A stretch of DNA of 6,125 nucleotides, taken from Nanobdellota archaeon. GTDB taxonomy: Archaea > Nanobdellota > Nanobdellia > Pacearchaeales > GW2011-AR1. Below the pieces are notes generated by a model. The model was not told the DNA's origin, did not search any database, and saw only the letters and a program-made list of their open reading frames with translations. The DNA lies in NCBI GenBank assembly GCA_018817905.1, contig JAHISS010000016.1:1-6125 (forward strand), in the 5' to 3' direction. Below are positions 1 through 4,159 of the stretch, in pieces. Numbering within the stretch: position 1 is the first letter of the stretch; each line of letters starts with the position of its first letter. The translations under genes were made by a program, and so were the position numbers.

Positions 1-128
1 TTGTAAATCCTCATCAAGAACTTGGAGGAAAAACGCCAGCTGAAAAGGCAGGCGTTGACTTGAAACTTGGAAGGATGAAACTATTTAATCTCATAAAATA
101 TTGGACAAAACACAGAGATGACGAATAG
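1..128 (+). CDS. DDE/rve-type transposase, C-terminal end (partial)
   Basis: This is the last 41 codons of a gene that enters from the left edge. The reading frame starts at base 3 and stops with TAG at 126-128. The peptide begins VNPHQELGGKTPAEKAGVDL. It matches the C-terminal signature of rve/DDE integrase-fold transposases (the PH-x-x-L-x-GKTPAE-x-AG-[IV] stretch) that follows the last catalytic glutamate in IS6-like and related insertion sequences. The catalytic DDE residues would lie left of the window, so completeness and activity cannot be judged. It converges on the minus-strand regulator gene. The exact IS family is uncertain, but the transposase assignment rests on a well-known motif. 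Confidence 0.8.
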   Translation, partial: VNPHQELGGKTPAEKAGVDLKLGRMKLFNLIKYWTKHRDDE

Positions 129-158
129 TTGACAGTATCCACCCACCGTCCCACAGGA

Positions 159-165
159 TTTTTTT
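159..165 (+). terminator. T-run terminator candidate behind transposase
   Basis: Seven consecutive T on the plus strand, 31 bases after the transposase stop. Archaeal RNA polymerase terminates at oligo-T tracts without needing a strong hairpin, so this is a plausible terminator. It is a short site in A/T-rich DNA. Confidence 0.4.
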
Positions 166-220
166 ACATTAATTATTTCCACCCCTCCCTAATTCACTCC
201 CCATTCCCCCACACATCAAC

Positions 221-227
221 AAAAAAA
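221..227 (-). terminator. T-run terminator candidate for the hisS-regulator unit
   Basis: Seven consecutive T on the minus strand directly abut the TAG stop of the regulator at 228-230. It is the first oligo-T tract after the last gene of the tRNA-His/hisS/regulator unit and fits archaeal T-run termination. No hairpin is visible. Confidence 0.4.
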
Positions 228-578
228 CTAAGCCCTCAAAACAATCTCTTTCTCCTCATTCCCCTCATCATCCATATTTTCAATAGTCCTCCCAATCAAA
301 TCCAAATTAAGGTATATCATTCGCTTAAAGAAAGAATTGTCTTTATCTGCCTGATAATAATCCGACTTTCCGACTTTCCGGGTTTTTTTAAGAATTCCGA
401 TTTTAATCATCTGAGGAAAAATCTTCTGTAACGAACTGTAACCCACATTAGACTCTCTAGCTATTTCGGTCAGAGGATAATCAAAAAAGTAATTATGAAC
501 TAAGAAATCTAAAACTCTTAATTGAGGAGTATCCCAAAATGCTTTCAAAAATGCTGATTTATTTTCTTTTTGTTTCAT
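228..578 (-). CDS. Small winged helix-turn-helix transcriptional regulator
   Basis: A 116-residue protein starting at ATG (578-576). Residues 18-77 form a winged-helix domain: RVLDFLVHN helix, then PLTEIARESNVGYSSLQKI (about 35-53) as helix-turn-helix with recognition helix, QMIKIGILKK as the third helix, and a basic wing at 63-77 (KKTRKVGKSDYY). A hydrophobic helix at 84-98 could dimerise, and the tail is acidic. The layout resembles MarR/ArsR-like single-domain regulators that are abundant in DPANN archaea. I see no ligand domain and no metal-binding cysteines. The start lies only 3 bases after the hisS stop on the same strand, so the two genes are almost certainly co-transcribed. A weak GGTG at 590-593 is the only ribosome-binding candidate. 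The target genes are unknown; autoregulation is possible. Confidence 0.8.
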   Translation of the reverse strand: MKQKENKSAFLKAFWDTPQLRVLDFLVHNYFFDYPLTEIARESNVGYSSLQKIFPQMIKIGILKKTRKVGKSDYYQADKDNSFFKRMIYLNLDLIGRTIENMDDEGNEEKEIVLRA

Positions 579-581
579 ACA

Positions 582-1817
582 TTATCTTACACCACAAACT
601 TTCTTCATCAACTGCCCTTCTCCCAATAGTTGTTCCTTCCCGCTGCGCATATTCTTTAATTTATACTTTTTCTTTCCAACTTCTTCTTCCCCGACAAAAA
701 CAACATTCGGAATTCCCAAAGCATTTGCATACTCCAGCGCCTTCCCTGGCTTTCTAAAATCAACAACGCAGGAAACACCTTCCTTTCTCAACTTCTGCGC
801 CAGCTTCATTGCAATTAAATCCTGGCTGATTGATAAAACCAAAACCTCTGGACATCTCCCAACCTTCACATCTGCCAGTTCTGTCAGTCTTTCCAAACCA
901 AAAGAAATCCCAACAGCTGGAATATTTTTCGTAAGATATTTTCCAACTGTCTTGTCATACCTTCCTCCGCCAGCAATAGAATTCTTCCCCCCAGCTTCCC
1001 GAATCTCAAAAATATTTCCAGTGTAATAACCCAAACCGCGAACAAGAAAAGGATTAAACTTAACTTTCAAACCATATTGCTTGCACGTCTCAATCAGCTC
1101 TTCAATCTCGTCAACTCCCTGAAAAGCGTTCTTCCTAAAAAAATCCATATCTTTTTCAAAAATCTTAAACATCGTAACTATCTGATTCAAGCCAGCCCAT
1201 TTCCGCAAATTCGACTTCACCTCGTCAAAACCCACTTTTTCAATCTTGTCAAGCTCGCGCATCACATTCTTAACTCGGCTAATCTGCACACTTTCAATTA
1301 TCGAAGTCAAAAGTTTCCGGTTATTCACCTGAATCTCTGTCTTGACTTTCAACTCTTTCAAAATCTCTGCAAACAAAGCCAAACACTCTGCGTCTGCATT
1401 CGCGCTTTCGTCACCAATAACATCTGCATCACATTGCGTAAACTGCCTGAACCTAACCTGCGAAACCGGTTCATCCCGAAAAACCTCGCCAATCTGAAAC
1501 CTCCTAAAAGGCAGTTTAATGTTTGGATTCTTATCAAAAATCCTCGCTAACTGAAAAGTAAACTCATATCTCAGACCTAAATTCCGCCCGCCTCTGTCCT
1601 GCAATCTAAATCTTTCTGAAACCGCAGCATCCTCGCCTTCGCTCGGCAAACTGTCGCCTTTCATCAGTTCGTCATATTCAACAATCGGCGTTTCAACTGG
1701 CAAAAACCCATACCGCTTAAACCATTTTTCAACAACTTTCCGAACTGCCTCGCGCTTCAACGACTCTGGTGGCAAAAAGTCCTGAAAACCCTTGACTGTG
1801 TTTATTTCAATTTTCAT
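582..1817 (-). CDS. hisS: Histidine--tRNA ligase (HisRS)
   Basis: Class II synthetase that charges tRNA-His with histidine using ATP in the cytoplasm. From the ATG at 1817 it is 411 residues, a normal length for HisRS. Visible signatures: N-terminal NTVKGFQDFLPPE; motif 2 FRRFQIGEVFRDE (about 104-116) followed by FRQFTQCDADVIG; the HisRS-specific motif LVRGLGYYTG (258-267) with the catalytic Arg 260; AGGGRYD (282-288); motif 3 GISFGLERL (303-311); and an anticodon-binding alpha/beta domain from about 323 (CPEVLVLSISQD) to the end, including ALGIPNVVFVGEEE. The usual Asp in RGLDYYTG is Gly 263 here. The start is set by GGAG at 1824-1827, six bases ahead of the ATG. A TTG at 1829 would add four residues but overlaps that GGAG. 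It sits 14 bases after tRNA-His and 3 bases before the regulator. Confidence 0.96.
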   Translation of the reverse strand: MKIEINTVKGFQDFLPPESLKREAVRKVVEKWFKRYGFLPVETPIVEYDELMKGDSLPSEGEDAAVSERFRLQDRGGRNLGLRYEFTFQLARIFDKNPNIKLPFRRFQIGEVFRDEPVSQVRFRQFTQCDADVIGDESANADAECLALFAEILKELKVKTEIQVNNRKLLTSIIESVQISRVKNVMRELDKIEKVGFDEVKSNLRKWAGLNQIVTMFKIFEKDMDFFRKNAFQGVDEIEELIETCKQYGLKVKFNPFLVRGLGYYTGNIFEIREAGGKNSIAGGGRYDKTVGKYLTKNIPAVGISFGLERLTELADVKVGRCPEVLVLSISQDLIAMKLAQKLRKEGVSCVVDFRKPGKALEYANALGIPNVVFVGEEEVGKKKYKLKNMRSGKEQLLGEGQLMKKVCGVR

Positions 1818-1823
1818 TTTCTT

Positions 1824-1827
1824 CTCC
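1824..1827 (-). promoter_or_regulatory. Shine-Dalgarno site of hisS
   Basis: GGAG on the minus strand, six bases before the ATG at 1817. It decides that start over the TTG at 1829. It lies within the 14 bases between the tRNA-His 3' end and hisS, so an mRNA freed by tRNA 3'-end processing would keep an intact ribosome site in a very short leader. Confidence 0.6.
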
Positions 1828-1831
1828 AAAG

Positions 1832-1957
1832 AGCGGAAGGAGAGAATCGAACTCTCGTTTTACGGAATTCGCAAGCTCGCTCGTTATTGCGTGGATTAAA
1901 TCCGCTCACGACCTTACTCACCACAACCGCACGTTCTAACCGTTGAACTACAACCGC
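1832..1957 (-). tRNA. tRNA-His (GUG) with a 37/38 intron
   Basis: Mature exons total 72 bases: acceptor GCGGUUG, U8 A9, D arm GUUC/GAAC with GG in the loop, anticodon arm UGCGG/CCGUA with loop UUGUGGU (anticodon GUG), a four-base variable loop, T arm GAGAG/CUCUC with UUCGAUU, and acceptor 3' side CUUCCGC. No CCA is encoded. A G at 1958 could supply G-1, the identity element of tRNA-His. A 54-base intron interrupts the gene after position 37. Identity is backed by hisS 14 bases downstream on the same strand. Oddities: the acceptor stem has two adjacent U-U mismatches (5:68 and 6:67), and the discriminator is U73 rather than the C73 usual in archaeal tRNA-His, so it would face G-1 as a G-U pair. 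Confidence 0.85.
1867..1920 (-). other. tRNA-His intron with bulge-helix-bulge splice sites
   Basis: 54 bases between G37 and U38. The precursor folds into a canonical bulge-helix-bulge: exon stem UGCGG/CCGUA, four-base central helix UUGU/GCGA, 5' bulge GG^U, 3' bulge AU^U, and an inner helix GAGU/GCUU within the intron. This is the substrate form of the archaeal splicing endonuclease. Several pairs are G-U. The intron also has an internal GGAU-UUA-AUCC hairpin and contains GGUCGUGAGC, a 10-mer also found in the hairpin array at 4048-4057 on the opposite strand. Confidence 0.8.
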
Positions 1958-1988
1958 CATGTTATATTTATTTTTATCTCTTTCAGAG

Positions 1989-1997
1989 AATATAAAC
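1989..1997 (-). promoter_or_regulatory. TATA box candidate for tRNA-His/hisS
   Basis: GTTTATATT on the minus strand, 31-39 bases ahead of G-1 of tRNA-His. That would place transcription start a few bases upstream of the tRNA. It is the only good TATA-like box upstream of the tRNA-His/hisS/regulator unit, and none is seen between tRNA-His and hisS. Confidence 0.45.
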
Positions 1998-2047
1998 TTA
2001 TTTGAAAAACAAGCATAATCGCAAAAACCTGGATTGTTCGCTAAAAA

Positions 2048-2155
2048 TTGCCCGGTTTGCTGAACGAAGCGAGGCAAATTGAGTCTACCAAGGCTGGGTG
2101 GGTGAGCGCGTTTCGCGAGAGAATTTCCGACACAACTTTCGAGCGAGACCGCGAA
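2048..2155 (+). repeat. Degenerate hairpin-repeat copies
   Basis: Two weak hairpins, TTGCC/GGCAA (2048-2052 with 2073-2077) and TTCGCG/CGCGAA (2112-2117 with 2150-2155), are joined by a linker (2076-2111) containing GGGTGGGTGAGCGCG. The stretch 2071-2115 aligns with 2381-2428 inside the nearby MITE-like element over about 45 bases (shared AAATTGA, TGGGTGGG and GAGCGC). It therefore looks like a diverged copy of the same hairpin-repeat family. No coding sequence is convincing here. Confidence 0.45.
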
Positions 2156-2185
2156 TTGGGACGCGAACAAATCAGAACTAAAGTT

Positions 2186-2243
2186 ACAACTAAAAAAATT
2201 ACTTCCTATTCTGCCAATGGGGAAACCCCCAAAGTTTAGTTGT
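2186..2243. repeat. Long inverted repeat with nested GGGG/CCCC hairpin
   Basis: A perfect 9-bp inverted repeat, ACAACTAAA (2186-2194) and TTTAGTTGT (2235-2243), encloses 40 bases that contain a second stem GGGG-AAA-CCCC (2219-2229). No direct repeats flank it, so it does not look like an insertion. It could be a structured RNA element, a processing site or a remnant. I see no C/D-box or H/ACA signature and no promoter for it. Confidence 0.45.
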
Positions 2244-2291
2244 CATGTTTATCTGAAATTGTGGAGGTTTATAAGATTTTTGGTTATTATT

Positions 2292-2506
2292 CAGTATCTC
2301 CGCGCAAGAAGAAAAATCACAGATTTATTTTTTGCACGCAATAATCAATTTCGCGCAGCAAAAAACTCAACACGAAAATTGCGTGAAATTGAACTCACCT
2401 GGCGAGATGGGTGGGCGAGCGCATTACGTCCGAGTAATTATTAAAAGATTAACGGACGTGGTCGCGAGTAAAAAAATAAATTTGAAAAGCCTATGCGGAG
2501 ATACTG
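2292..2506. mobile_element. MITE-like element 1 (215 bp, 12-bp TIRs)
   Basis: Perfect 12-bp terminal inverted repeats, CAGTATCTCCGC (2292-2303) and GCGGAGATACTG (2495-2506), are flanked directly by a perfect 7-bp direct repeat TATTATT (2285-2291 and 2507-2513), as expected of a target duplication. There is no open reading frame for a transposase, so it would be non-autonomous. Inside are two hairpins: CACGCAAT/ATTGCGTG (2335-2342, 2378-2385) and ACGTCCG/CGGACGT (2426-2432, 2453-2459). The right target duplication ends 6 bases before the stop codon of the 135-residue gene. The duplication is A/T-only, which weakens it somewhat. The TIR is not one I can assign to a family. Confidence 0.6.
2426..2459 (+). 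repeat. Hairpin-repeat unit inside MITE-like element 1
   Basis: Arms ACGTCCG and CGGACGT pair perfectly around a 20-base loop that begins AGTAATTATT. The unit is followed by a linker starting GGTCGCGAGTAA and preceded by GAGCGCATT. Arm length, loop length and linker match the units at 3778-3812 and 3962-4103, but the inner arm bases differ. This is the same hairpin family. Confidence 0.6.
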
Positions 2507-2519
2507 TATTATTTATCGC

Positions 2520-2927
2520 CTACCCAACCCTTCTCTTGGAACGCCAGTTCTCTTTCCTTGCTTTTTCTTGCTTAACCAACATAAGTTCAAATCTTTCTTG
2601 CACTTCGCTTCCAAGCTCTTGCCATAAATCCTCTGGAAGAGCCCGATAAACTCTTAACTGGAAATTTTTTACCTCGCTCGGGGTTGCCCTTGCATTTCCC
2701 CTGAACACAACTGCATAATGTGGAATTTCCCTTTCAGGAGAACTGCGAATCCAACTTGAAGTCCTCTTGTTTTCCATAACATGTTGATACAACTCTCTTC
2801 TTTCTTCTGGCTCTAAATTCCGAGCAAACACAGCAAGAACCTGCCACAACGGCTTTTCATTCGGCGCATAGGGAAATTCTTCTCTCTCTCCCATCCACCT
2901 TCTGTCCCCACGTTTTAATCTAACCAT
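2520..2927 (-). CDS. Hypothetical protein, 135 residues
   Basis: Starts at ATG (2927-2925) and stops at TAG (2522-2520). I do not recognise the family. The protein is soluble, with no signal peptide or membrane segment, and rich in Arg and Glu. A basic N-terminus (VRLKRGDRRW) is followed by helical stretches, for example about 26-53 (LWQVLAVFARNLEPEERREL). A middle part (68-94) with IPHYAVVFRGNARA may be strands. A strongly charged C-terminal helix (about 98-131, LWQELGSEVQERFELMLVKQ) could form a coiled coil or bind nucleic acid. Coding status is supported by clean composition, a divergent A/T-rich promoter region shared with the rhomboid gene, and the placement of element 1 just outside its stop. 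There is no functional context beyond that. Confidence 0.65.
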   Translation of the reverse strand: MVRLKRGDRRWMGEREEFPYAPNEKPLWQVLAVFARNLEPEERRELYQHVMENKRTSSWIRSSPEREIPHYAVVFRGNARATPSEVKNFQLRVYRALPEDLWQELGSEVQERFELMLVKQEKARKENWRSKRRVG

Positions 2928-2940
2928 TTAATATTTCAAA

Positions 2941-2970
2941 ATACAAACAATTTATTAATTTAATTATATT
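2941..2970. promoter_or_regulatory. Divergent A/T-rich promoter region
   Basis: In the 52 bases between the 135-residue gene and the rhomboid gene, TTTATTAA (2951-2958) lies 22-29 bases ahead of the rhomboid ATG. That is the archaeal TATA position for a leaderless transcript. On the other strand the same stretch, TTAATAAA, lies 24-31 bases ahead of the ATG at 2927. No Shine-Dalgarno motif precedes either start. Confidence 0.5.
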
Positions 2971-2979
2971 CCATTAACT

Positions 2980-3615
2980 ATGAAATTCCGAGCCATAAAA
3001 CTCTCACTGATAATCATCCTAATTTTCTTAGCGCAAGTCCTCATCCCATCTTTCACAAACCTCTTTGTCCTAAACTCTTCTGCATGGACGCAGCCATGGC
3101 GTTTCATAACTTCAATTTTCCTCCACGCAAACATCGTGCATCTGCTCTACAACTTGCTCGCCCTCGCGCTCTTCGGCAGCATTTTAGAAAAATTCATCGG
3201 AGGAAAAAGATTTCTCCTAATCTTCTTCGTAAGCGGAATCCTCGCAAACCTGCTTTCAATAAACTTTTACTCATCATCCCTCGGCGCATCTGGCGCAATC
3301 TTCGGAATCATCGGAGCGTTAATCGTAATAAGACCTCTGCTAACTGTCTGGGCTTTTGGAATGCCAATGCCTTTGTTCGTCGCAGGAATTTTATGGGCTG
3401 CAGGTGACCTCATCGGCGCTTACGGTTTTCTAACCGGCCAGCCAATTGACAACACCGGAAACATCGCCCACCTCACCGGCATGGCGTTCGGCATAATCCT
3501 CGGCGCAATTTTCCGCAGCCCAAATAAAAAACAAAAAAATACAAAAATAAAAATCAACGAACACTTTATCCAGAACTGGGAAAACAACTACATGACCCGC
3601 CCTAACTCTAAATAA
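2980..3615 (+). CDS. Rhomboid family intramembrane serine protease
   Basis: A 211-residue polytopic membrane protein that would cleave transmembrane segments of other membrane proteins within the lipid bilayer. Landmarks: a first membrane helix at about 8-29; WRFITSIFLHANIVHLLYN (40-58), which contains the HxxxN of rhomboids (H54, N58); a helix with GSILEKFIGGKRFL; GASGAIFG (102-109) with the catalytic Ser 104; a membrane helix with LFVAGILWAAGDLIGA; and HLTGMAFG (164-171) with the catalytic His 164 of the Ser-His dyad. About six membrane helices are predicted by eye, followed by a Lys/Asn-rich soluble tail of about 35 residues. All catalytic landmarks are intact. It is transcribed divergently from the 135-residue gene and is probably leaderless. 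The natural substrate cannot be told from the window; the surface protein at 4160-5938 has two membrane segments but no evidence links them. Confidence 0.93.
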   Translation: MKFRAIKLSLIIILIFLAQVLIPSFTNLFVLNSSAWTQPWRFITSIFLHANIVHLLYNLLALALFGSILEKFIGGKRFLLIFFVSGILANLLSINFYSSSLGASGAIFGIIGALIVIRPLLTVWAFGMPMPLFVAGILWAAGDLIGAYGFLTGQPIDNTGNIAHLTGMAFGIILGAIFRSPNKKQKNTKIKINEHFIQNWENNYMTRPNSK

Positions 3616-3627
3616 CTCAAATAGTCA

Positions 3628-3640
3628 TCACAAATCCAAA
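3628..3640. repeat. Left 13-bp target duplication of element 2
   Basis: TCACAAATCCAAA directly abuts the left terminal repeat at 3641. The identical 13 bases directly abut the right terminal repeat at 3898-3910. This is the expected footprint of a transposition event. Confidence 0.75.
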
Positions 3641-3723
3641 TTGTAGTATACAGTTATTAATTCGTTTTGTTACAACTCGAAGAATAGCAAGATTATTTTC
3701 CCACCAACTCTCACCCCAACCAC

Positions 3724-3751
3724 CAAAAAATATTTTTTGATAATCATTATC
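3724..3751. repeat. Two adjacent palindromes with T-run
   Basis: CAAAAAATATTTTTTG is a perfect 16-bp palindrome (3724-3739). It is followed at once by GATAAT-C-ATTATC (3739-3751). The TATTTTTT tract is the first T-run downstream of the rhomboid gene and could end its transcript. A protein-binding site inside the element is also possible. Confidence 0.4.
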
Positions 3752-3777
3752 CAATCAATCCTGTGAGCCGAGCAATT

Positions 3778-3812
3778 ATGCATCCACTAGATTCAATCAA
3801 TTAAGGGTGCAT
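3778..3812 (+). repeat. Hairpin-repeat unit inside MITE-like element 2
   Basis: Arms ATGCATCC (3778-3785) and GGGTGCAT (3805-3812) pair over 8 bases with one G-T pair, around a 19-base loop beginning ACTAGATTCA. The flanking linker GATTGGGAGTAAAGCG and the preceding GAGCAATT match the array units. It is most similar to the first array unit at 3962, sharing the loop start ACTA and the linker start GATTG. Confidence 0.6.
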
Positions 3813-3897
3813 GATTGGGAGTAAAGCGATTATTAATTTGGCTATTGTCTGGTTGTATCTAAAAATTAAACACCGAACTAATTTTAGTATACTACAA

Positions 3898-3910
3898 TCA
3901 CAAATCCAAA
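3898..3910. repeat. Right 13-bp target duplication of element 2
   Basis: TCACAAATCCAAA, identical to 3628-3640, starts at the base after the right terminal repeat of element 2. Confidence 0.75.
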
Positions 3911-3961
3911 CAATGTTATGCTCTTGATTGATTTTATTATTAATTTGGGGGGCGAACAATT

Positions 3962-4103
3962 ACGCGCCACTAATTTAAATCAACAAAGGCGCGTGATTGC
4001 GAGCAGAACGTATTACGCATGAGTATTTTGTAATCAATAACGTGCGTGGTCGTGAGCAGAGCATGTTACGTGTGGAGTATTGTGTTTTATTAATTCCATA
4101 CGT
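3962..4103 (+). repeat. Tandem array of three 53-base hairpin units
   Basis: Units start at 3962, 4015 and 4068, exactly 53 bases apart. Arms: ACGCGCC/GGCGCGT (3962-3968, 3988-3994), ACGCATG/CGTGCGT (4015-4021, 4041-4047) and ACGTGTGG/CCATACGT (4068-4075, 4096-4103). Loops are 19, 19 and 20 bases, A/T-rich and start ACTA or AGTA. Linkers are 20 bases: GATTGCGAGCAGAACGTATT (3995-4014) and GGTCGTGAGCAGAGCATGTT (4048-4067); a third, partial one follows from 4104 (GGCTGCGAGATGAGG). The outer ACG/CGT of the arms is constant, while the inner bases change with compensation on the other arm. No known family is recognised, and no reading frame or promoter is evident. Confidence 0.7.
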
Positions 4104-4159
4104 GGCTGCGAGATGAGGAAATTATTGAATCTATTTTTCCAAGAATTATACACTACCAG

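Larger units (their letters stand above)
129..227. other. Convergent intergenic gap, presumed IS right end
   Basis: Non-coding gap between the transposase stop and the regulator stop. TTGACAGTATCC at 129-140 follows the transposase stop directly and could be the terminal repeat of the insertion sequence; its partner would lie outside the window, so this is unproven. The rest is C-rich and T-rich with a T-run facing each way. No gene is seen. Confidence 0.4.
3641..3897. mobile_element. MITE-like element 2 (257 bp, 11-bp TIRs)
   Basis: Perfect 11-bp terminal inverted repeats, TTGTAGTATAC (3641-3651) and GTATACTACAA (3887-3897), continue imperfectly inward for about 20 more bases. They are bracketed without gap by a perfect 13-bp direct duplication. 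There is no transposase reading frame, so the element is non-autonomous. Inside are a 16-bp palindrome (3724-3739), an adjacent GATAAT-C-ATTATC palindrome (3739-3751), and a hairpin-repeat unit (3778-3812) preceded by TGTGAGCCGAGCA. Target duplications this long are uncommon; IS4-like elements (10-13 bp) and casposons (about 14-15 bp) make them, but the family here is not identified. The left duplication starts 13 bases after the rhomboid stop codon. Confidence 0.75.
3616..4159. other. 544-base non-coding region with repeats
   Basis: No credible gene lies between the rhomboid stop and the surface protein stop, which converge. The region holds MITE-like element 2 with its target duplication (3628-3910), the 53-base hairpin array (3962-4103) and a six-G run (3947-3952). 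A 13-base direct repeat ATTATTAATTTGG occurs at 3829-3841 and 3936-3948. Bases 4124-4159 show nothing I can name. Confidence 0.6.

Noticed and set aside
129..140. Homology between the transposase-end motif and the TIR of element 1
   Set aside because: GATACTGT is shared with 2500-2507, but in the opposite orientation relative to the element interior and only 8 bases long, so a common transposase is not supported.
129..431. 100-codon plus-strand open frame after the transposase
   Set aside because: Begins in the intergenic gap and continues antisense to the winged-helix gene; composition is low-complexity Ser/Pro/Phe/Ile typical of an antisense shadow.
1077..1550. 157-codon plus-strand open frame
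   Set aside because: It lies wholly antisense to well-supported hisS and has no recognisable domain.
2078..2160. An additional tRNA gene
   Set aside because: GGTGGGTGAGCGCG recalls a D arm, but no anticodon arm or T-loop motif (UUCRANY) follows at tRNA spacing.
1814..2170. 118-codon minus-strand open frame upstream of hisS
   Set aside because: It runs straight through the tRNA-His gene and its intron, promoter and hairpin repeats. The translated sequence has no domain character, only the usual read-through of tRNA arms.
2217..2649. Plus-strand frames across element 1 into the 135-residue gene
   Set aside because: They cross hairpins, terminal repeats and the opposite-strand gene, with no ribosome site, promoter or domain.
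3962..4103. CRISPR array
   Set aside because: Only three units; the would-be repeats differ strongly and the would-be spacers are similar to each other and self-complementary at their ends, the opposite of a CRISPR. No cas gene is nearby.
3962..4103. Integron attC-type recombination sites
   Set aside because: Hairpins with TTACG at the arm recall attC, but there are no GTTRRRY/RYYYAAC core boxes, no cassette genes between units and no integrase.
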